Part shown: in pieces, positions 59,701-64,000 of the stretch
How the letters are laid out: each line of letters opens with the position of its first letter
Position numbering within the stretch: position 1 is the first letter of the stretch
Source of the DNA: Verrucomicrobiales bacterium
Lineage (GTDB): Bacteria; Verrucomicrobiota; Verrucomicrobiia; Verrucomicrobiales; V1-33
Length of the DNA stretch: 64,000 bases
NCBI GenBank assembly: GCA_028293125.1
Contig: JAQGPJ010000055.1
Coordinates: 62,001 to 126,000, forward strand
Reading direction: 5' to 3'
The notes under the pieces: model-generated
The model's input: the letters and a program-made list of their open reading frames with translations, nothing else
Databases searched by the model: none
What the model was told of the DNA's origin: nothing
Translations under genes and position numbers: made by a program

Positions 59701-61536
59701 GTGCTGGAGGCGGACTACGGCGCGGGTGCCCTGACCGCCCTGCTGCCGGTGCCGGGCACCATGACCTCGCAGCTGAAAATGGAACGGAGTGGCCCCTTGG
59801 GGATTGCCGCGGCCACCACCCTGCCGGCGGCGGCGGCCCCGTTCCCTTGGACCCCATGGACCACCCGGACTCCTGTCTGGCCTTTGGCGCAGGGCTACCG
59901 CACCTCGGTGGCTGGGGTTGCCTTTGTTTCCTATGCGCCGGTCTCCGTGGGGGAGGCCCTGGACAAGCCTGGGCTGGACTGGACCACGGGCAGCAACCCG
60001 CCCGGACTTTGGAAAGCCCTGACAGGAATCACCCAGCCGGAGAGCAGCGATCCGGATGCCCTGTATCTCTCCGGCATGGCCATGGGGGACACCGCCTGGC
60101 TGGAGACCACCGTGGAGGGGCCGCTGGGTGTGTCCGTCTATTTTGAAAGCCTGCCATCCCGGCTCGCGCCGACTTTCAGGACTCTGCTGGATGGAAGACC
60201 AGTGACAACGTTTTCGCCGCTGCGGGTTCCGCTAGGTTCCCATCGTCTGCGCTGGGAGGTGACGGCACGCGCCCCTATACCGGCAGGGGAATATGTGGTT
60301 TTACGCAGGGCCGCCACCGTATCCAGCGCCCCGCCACCGGATGTGAATGCCCTGATCGATGCGCCGGGCCTGGAGTGGAGCCTGGCTGGATCCTCCCCCA
60401 CGGCGGTGACCGCCGCTGAATCCCATGATGGCGTGGATGCTCTTTCCTTCAGCGGCGGCTCCGGGGTTTTTTCGGTGTCCCTGCAGGGGCCGGGCGTTTT
60501 GTCCTTCTGGAAAAACCAGAGTTCCGCAATTGAGGACCCACTGGTGCTGGATGAACTGAGTCTGCTGACCGGTGCCCCACGCCACCCAGGCTGGCGGCAA
60601 TTCATCCTGCCCATCCCCGCCGGCCCCCACATCTGCCAGATCCGCAAACGCTCCAGCACCACGGTTCTGGATGAATTCGACTGGCAGCCACTGCCGGCCA
60701 TCACCCCTGAGGAAGCTCTGGATGCTCCTGCGGGAGTGACGGTGACGGTTCCGGATCCCCATCAGGCTGGAGCCGCCCCCTGGGGCAGTCTCAGCGATGA
60801 CGACACCGATTCCCTGCTGCTGATGCCGGACCAGCCACACCGGCTGGAAATCAAAGTGCCCCCTCAAAGCACCGTCTCCCTGCGGGCACGCTCCGCATAC
60901 AGCACTTCGACGCTTAATTTCACCGGCTATCTCGGCATTCAGAATATACCGCGCCCGGTGCCGGTCACCACAGCCTGGACCACCTATACGTTCTCCACCG
61001 GGGACGACTTTGGCACCGGCACCGTTTACTTGGCTGCCTACACGGCACCGGTCCTGATCGACCGGCTGACCGTCACCACGCCCCCCACTGGTGCGGGTTA
61101 TTTCCCATGGGCGGACGGCCACGGTCTGGCCACGGCCCGGAACCAGCCGCTGGACGATCCGGATAGCGACGGGTGGAGCAATCTGCTGGAGTATTCCCTC
61201 GGTCTGGACCCCACCACCGCCGACAGCGCCAAAGCCGGCACCGACACCGTGCCCGGCACCCCGGAAACGGCTGTCTGGACCGATCCCGGAACCGGCCTGA
61301 CCTATCCGGAGATCCGCTACTGGCGGCGCAACGGCCAGACCGCCACCGTCGAAACCGCGCAGGATCCGGAAGCCAGCGCGTGGATGGGCGACCCCGCCGG
61401 CTGGACGCCCAGCCCCCTGCCCGGCACTGTGACCACTCCCAGCCCGGAGGGCTGGAGCCGGGTGGTGTGGCGGTCTTCAGAGCCGGTGGCGGCGGGCGGG
61501 CGGGTTTTTATGAGGGTGCGTTATTCGTCTTTGTGA
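56659..61536 (+). CDS. Giant repeat protein B (1625 aa), tandem paralogue of protein A, lacking signal peptide by frameshift
   Basis: The main frame aligns with giant protein A over its whole length (SVVEFWHRSQDLD, FQGPSVVSIWVS, GPHTVRWIQKGS, LDRLTVTTPPTG-type segments) with about ten ALD repeats and the same C-terminal DPDSDGWSNLLEYSLGLDP. As it stands it would start at ATG 56659 (MTDAVSLHIH), inside repeat 1, and lack a signal peptide; the signal lies in the out-of-frame fragment at 56502-56711. So the copy is either a recent pseudogene, a sequencing error, or a gene that needs frameshifting. The bulk of the frame has no other stop, which argues that the lesion is recent or artefactual. Confidence 0.75.
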   Translation: MTDAVSLHIHTPPFQGIERPTLSTQLEIPSVVEFWHRSQDLDGVTTLGVNRVNSGTSSVWRRHRMVAPAGRLEISNLANTVSFLYLDSVDIRPAALTSLAEALDWPFLVIAESSGNSFPPGDPGTVLGVTESWLALDGVDSILVSQHSTSIRAAVSGPALVSYRSRDAEENSGLQPQSGFRDGSPLPEFTSGDRTWFWMAGNGFVNFAVRSVSVPVLMDGLEKPAEVPVRKALDAPGLELELSGMAAGTPQVPPGASDGDAVLCLADPAFEGSGGGRISLKVNSPRVVRFEYLGLGALKCDGRTVRALNSSTWQTQELMVYDAPRTLTWEGSLWVNAVSAGPPPPGRSAGELLNAPGLVPEFPYPVYAEVMPGSVEGDEGLYLAPNSPQDEMTPVIHLPFQGPSVVSIWVSMSGNFHFLRTDGGPWQAASWAGTEPGRTFTAVVPGEGAHFLEVGGVGLLDRFQTVPLEEMPLAEALDAPGMVFTTSPVTPWKGYRVPEGMGLLGSHGATGGRHAAAGDPWIETRVEGPGVLEFRIRPYSLGTGYPPYNDRSLLSGVSVDGGSPQPVSSGLDGTPAGIPLGAGPHTVRWIQKGSQALDPLATSVWMDRVSFTAGTIPLSEALDTPGRGWTAHGAAGEVLPVVWAGGSPDGVDSVQLRSAGTRVETVVNLPARISFTGSNLLMTGGTGEAIINQQRAGTATFQLSLNGTGPARLRFSPAESGPAVLDQVVIFETTDRIAPAAVSQASGIGWRRVDGKPWSILSNPVTGETRYGAGNPAWMEAVVPGPCVIMASREMTLPDHGNRIVFGGKIHYPGPQRVLMAWRDEFGAPLNLFITDNYRPALDPVEAMKVSGLTWTTGGEAPWMCVAAGASVSAPVLPGEVSWIEAELTGPGVLRWSLNPLPSDSSGRIGDVTCDGVALPSAGLSYLHLTPGPHRVRWQAAWPVGGFVDNGSYVRLEDVGFQPQPTGSVTAVLGSPVNIHEELPVGSRYVSPSVVPWPAAHGWRPGSDAVTGAPVLEADYGAGALTALLPVPGTMTSQLKMERSGPLGIAAATTLPAAAAPFPWTPWTTRTPVWPLAQGYRTSVAGVAFVSYAPVSVGEALDKPGLDWTTGSNPPGLWKALTGITQPESSDPDALYLSGMAMGDTAWLETTVEGPLGVSVYFESLPSRLAPTFRTLLDGRPVTTFSPLRVPLGSHRLRWEVTARAPIPAGEYVVLRRAATVSSAPPPDVNALIDAPGLEWSLAGSSPTAVTAAESHDGVDALSFSGGSGVFSVSLQGPGVLSFWKNQSSAIEDPLVLDELSLLTGAPRHPGWRQFILPIPAGPHICQIRKRSSTTVLDEFDWQPLPAITPEEALDAPAGVTVTVPDPHQAGAAPWGSLSDDDTDSLLLMPDQPHRLEIKVPPQSTVSLRARSAYSTSTLNFTGYLGIQNIPRPVPVTTAWTTYTFSTGDDFGTGTVYLAAYTAPVLIDRLTVTTPPTGAGYFPWADGHGLATARNQPLDDPDSDGWSNLLEYSLGLDPTTADSAKAGTDTVPGTPETAVWTDPGTGLTYPEIRYWRRNGQTATVETAQDPEASAWMGDPAGWTPSPLPGTVTTPSPEGWSRVVWRSSEPVAAGGRVFMRVRYSSL

Positions 61537-61549
61537 GAGGAGGTTAAAG

Positions 61550-61563
61550 GGTTCAGGGTTCAG
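61550..61563. repeat. (GGTTCAG)2 heptamer repeat after giant gene B
   Basis: Two perfect GGTTCAG units 14 bases after the stop of protein B, the same heptamer as at 17.8, 48.2-48.4 and 51.0 kb. The gap to the next start at 61685 contains nothing else recognisable. Confidence 0.5.
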
Positions 61564-61684
61564 GGGAAAAAGCTGCTGGATGGCGGGACTTTGAAGGCCT
61601 GTCCGTTTTCCTCCGGAGCCACGGGGTGATGACTGGCAGGCCAAAAATCCGCCTGACATTTTTTTGGGATCAGTTAAATTCCGT

Positions 61685-63895
61685 ATGGGTATTTCCTTGT
61701 CTCACTTTTCCATGGCGGCCCGGAGCGGCGGCTGGGCGGCGGCTGTTTTGCTGACCATGCTGGGATTTTGCCGCGTGGAGCGGGCGGCGGCGGTCGATTT
61801 CCTGGGCTGGGGCGCGGGGCCTCCTGTCTCCTGGCCGGATGCCGGCAGGGGGGATATCCGCAGGATTGCCGCCGGGACGGCATACACGGCGGCCCTGAGG
61901 GCGGATGGAACGGTGATTGCCTGGGGGGACAACACCCTGGGTCAGTGCAGCGTGCCCATTGGGCTGTCGGGTGTCACGGCCATCGCGGCCGGGGAGCGCC
62001 ATCTGGTGGCTCTTCTGGCCAACGGATCCGCCGTGGCCTGGGGGGACAACTCCAAAGGGCAGTGCTCGGTTCCCGCCGGACTGCCGCCGATCGCCGCGGT
62101 CTCCGCCGGCAGTGCCCACACGGTGGTGCTGCTGGCCGATGGCGGCGTGCGCGCCTGGGGGGACAACTCCAAAGGGCAATGCACAGTTCCCGCCGGACTC
62201 AAAGACGTCACCGCGGTTTCCGCCGGCTGGCTGCACACCCTAGCGCTGCGGAATGACGGGACGGTGACCGCCTGGGGGGACAATGCCCAGGGCCAGCGTG
62301 TGGTCCCGGCGGGCTTGGCAGGGGTCCGCGCCATCAGCGCCGGAGGGAAACACTCCGTGGTCCTGAAACAGGACGGCACCGTGCAGGCATGGGGTGCCGG
62401 CAATGGCGGGCAGACAACGGTTCCCGCCGGTCTGACGGGCGTCGCCTCCATCTCCGCCGGATGGGAGCACACCGTCGCGGTGAAGGAGGATGGGACCGTG
62501 GCCGCCTGGGGCAACAGGCTTTATAACCGGACGGCGGTCCCCAACGGCCTGAACGGAGCGACGGCGGCCGCCGCCGGGGATGAGCACACCGCCGTCCTGA
62601 AAAACGACGGCACCCTGGTGCTTTTTGGTTACAACGCCTACGGCCAGTCCACAGTGCCCGGCGGCGTGAGCCGGCCGCGGGCGATCGCGGCGGGCTCCCG
62701 CATGACTCTGGCTCTGCGCACCGACGGCTCGGTGTTCGCCTGGGGCGCGACCGGACTCCGGGGTGGCATCGGGGACATTGCCGGACCCGGCGCCGCGGTG
62801 CAGATTGACGCGGAGGATGGCATATGGGCCATGTTGAAAAGTGACGGCACGGTGTCGGGTCGCGATGCCAATGTTCCTGTGGGCCTGGCCGGCGTGCAGG
62901 CGATGGTGGTCGGAGGATCGGGACACGGGGCCGCGCTGAAAAAGAATGGAACCGTCACCGCGTGGGGCTATACGCTGGACGGTCCGGTCACCGCTCCGGC
63001 CGGACTGGACCATGTCACGGCCCTGGCGGCGGGCGGGCAGCACGCCGCCGCGCTGAGGGATGATGGCACGGTGGTGACCTGGGGCTCCAATGAGTATGGC
63101 CAGTGCACGGTGCCTCCTGGCCTCACGGGGGTCAGGGGTTTGGCTGCGGGAACGCGGCATACCGCCGCCGTGAAAGCCGACGGCACCGTGGTGGTCTGGG
63201 GCGACAACTTGGCAGGCCAGAGGGAGATGCCTCCGGGCCTGACGGGAGTCACGGCTTTGGCCGCGGGCGCGATGCACACCGTGGCTCTGAAGGAGGACGG
63301 CACGGTGGTGGCGTGGGGCGGCAATCAGTTTGGCCAGTGCACGGTGCCGGCGGGGTTGAAGCCCGTCATTGGCATCGCTGCGGGGGGGAACGCCACCTTT
63401 GTTCTGTTCCGGAGCGTAGGCGAGCCGGCGGAGGGATATTACGCCGCGTGGGCGGCCACCCAGTTCTCCGCAGAGCAGATGGCGGATCCGCTGATCAGCG
63501 GCAGCGAAGCCGATCCCGACGGGGACGGCTGGTCCAACGCGTTTGAGTATCTGCTCCACCGCACCCCCCTGACGCCGGACGGGGCACCGGAGATGACCGT
63601 CTCCGGAGAGTGGCCGCATAATCTGACCCTGGGGTTCATCCGCCGGGGAGAACTGCCGGAGGGGGCGGTGCTCCTGATCGAGGAAAGCCAATACCTCACG
63701 GAGTGGAAATCCATTGCCATGAAAATCGGATCCGGCGGCTGGATGCCCAATCCTTACGGCAGCACCTACAGCAAAGTGACCGAGGAGCCGGTAGCCGGCG
63801 GCGGTGGCGACCTCCGGGTGACGGCCCTTTCCTCGTATCCCCACGGCGGAGTGGCCACCCTGAGATTCCTGAGGCTGAAGGGCTGGCTGCCCTGA
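61685..63895 (+). CDS. Second secreted RCC1-repeat protein
   Basis: 736 aa from the ATG at 61685 (the ORF-track start is a TTG 21 bases upstream). A signal peptide lies at AAVLLTMLGFCRVERAAA. There are thirteen to fourteen RCC1 repeats of the form HTxALxxDGTVxAWGDNxxGQC-VPxGL, ~40 residues each and shorter than in the 5.6-kb protein. Repeats 8 and 9 are degenerate. After the propeller, SEADPDGDGWSNAFEYLLHRTP repeats the Asp-rich C-terminal motif, then a ~95-residue beta domain (MTVSGEWPHNLTLGFIRRGE). It follows the two giant proteins on the same strand. Confidence 0.87.
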   Translation: MGISLSHFSMAARSGGWAAAVLLTMLGFCRVERAAAVDFLGWGAGPPVSWPDAGRGDIRRIAAGTAYTAALRADGTVIAWGDNTLGQCSVPIGLSGVTAIAAGERHLVALLANGSAVAWGDNSKGQCSVPAGLPPIAAVSAGSAHTVVLLADGGVRAWGDNSKGQCTVPAGLKDVTAVSAGWLHTLALRNDGTVTAWGDNAQGQRVVPAGLAGVRAISAGGKHSVVLKQDGTVQAWGAGNGGQTTVPAGLTGVASISAGWEHTVAVKEDGTVAAWGNRLYNRTAVPNGLNGATAAAAGDEHTAVLKNDGTLVLFGYNAYGQSTVPGGVSRPRAIAAGSRMTLALRTDGSVFAWGATGLRGGIGDIAGPGAAVQIDAEDGIWAMLKSDGTVSGRDANVPVGLAGVQAMVVGGSGHGAALKKNGTVTAWGYTLDGPVTAPAGLDHVTALAAGGQHAAALRDDGTVVTWGSNEYGQCTVPPGLTGVRGLAAGTRHTAAVKADGTVVVWGDNLAGQREMPPGLTGVTALAAGAMHTVALKEDGTVVAWGGNQFGQCTVPAGLKPVIGIAAGGNATFVLFRSVGEPAEGYYAAWAATQFSAEQMADPLISGSEADPDGDGWSNAFEYLLHRTPLTPDGAPEMTVSGEWPHNLTLGFIRRGELPEGAVLLIEESQYLTEWKSIAMKIGSGGWMPNPYGSTYSKVTEEPVAGGGGDLRVTALSSYPHGGVATLRFLRLKGWLP

Positions 63896-63935
63896 GAGCC
63901 CCGCCCGGCGGCGGTGTCCTGGCCATGCCCTCCCA

Positions 63936-64000
63936 TCATTGAACCCGGACAGCCTCCGGCAGCACCACGGGCATGGTGGAAAAAGCCTGGAGATGGCCCA
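63936..64000 (-). CDS. Possible C-terminus of a minus-strand gene entering from the right edge
   Basis: The last 65 bases are open on the minus strand and end in TGA at 63936, reading GHLQAFSTMPVVLPEAVRVQ. Twenty codons are too few for a family call; the stop placed 40 bases from the convergent RCC1 gene is what a converging neighbour would look like. Confidence 0.3.
   Translation of the reverse strand, partial: GHLQAFSTMPVVLPEAVRVQ

Noticed and set aside
62240-63844. 534-aa minus-strand ORF over the second RCC1 protein
   Set aside because: Shadow of the regular RCC1 repeats, which explains its apparent periodicity.

Overview
The window looks like one stretch of a GC-rich chromosome from a Verrucomicrobiota-type bacterium. 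I infer this from gene content only: several very large secreted repeat proteins that end in an Asp-rich 'DxDGDGxxNLLEY' segment, a NirA plus CysJ-like pair, a staphyloxanthin-like C30 carotenoid operon, PspA next to an AAA ATPase, and weak or absent Shine-Dalgarno sites. No rRNA, tRNA, CRISPR array, complete insertion sequence or prophage was recognised.

Layout. 1-5323: nitrite/sulfite assimilation genes (siroheme reductase cut by the window edge, CysJ-like flavoprotein, NrtA/NasS-like binding protein), divergent from a LysR regulator with a natural His6-Gln-Glu5 tail. 5638-16716: an RCC1-repeat secreted protein, a nucleoid-associated protein, an AT-rich nested inverted-repeat element, a small Xre-type regulator, a truncated sugar-dehydrogenase remnant, a LamG/PA14-like secreted protein, a GT9 glycosyltransferase, a metallophosphoesterase and a small unknown gene. 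16751-23555: an O-methyltransferase, purC with a PurS-like gene that appears to carry two PurS units, pyrD, and a secreted Ig-like/CBM-like protein. 23760-31397: a carotenoid operon (DUF2892 protein, CrtN-, AldH-, CrtP-, acyltransferase- and glycosyltransferase-like), its last five genes joined by 4-nt overlaps, divergent from a MerR-B12 regulator of the CarH/LitR type. The shared promoter carries TGTCTA repeats spaced 11 bp apart. 31541-38485: an ABC exporter unit, phosphonate genes (phnY, phnA and a small coupled upstream ORF behind a hairpin that masks its ribosome site) and a HAD hydrolase. 38568-43301: a DEAD-box (DECD) helicase, a membrane protein and a family-4-like uracil-DNA glycosylase. 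43409-46305: a PspA, three-TM protein and classical AAA ATPase unit. 46454-51133: a nonsense-interrupted repeat gene, an FkbM methyltransferase and a 783-aa unknown protein flanked by degenerate repeats. 51134-63895: two tandem paralogous giant secreted proteins, the second with a frameshift near its signal peptide, and a second RCC1-repeat protein.

Best candidates for something new: (1) the MerR-B12 regulator and its 11-bp operator arrays driving a C30 carotenoid operon; (2) the PspA-TM-AAA operon, which resembles an ESCRT-III/Vps4 pair; (3) the 131-bp nested inverted-repeat element at 9604-9734; (4) intergenic elements built from 9-bp GTCCAYNNN and 7-bp CTGAAMM tandem units, one of which also sits inside a coding sequence; (5) the hairpin-masked small ORF coupled to phnA. 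All family calls come from reading motifs by eye; no database search was run.
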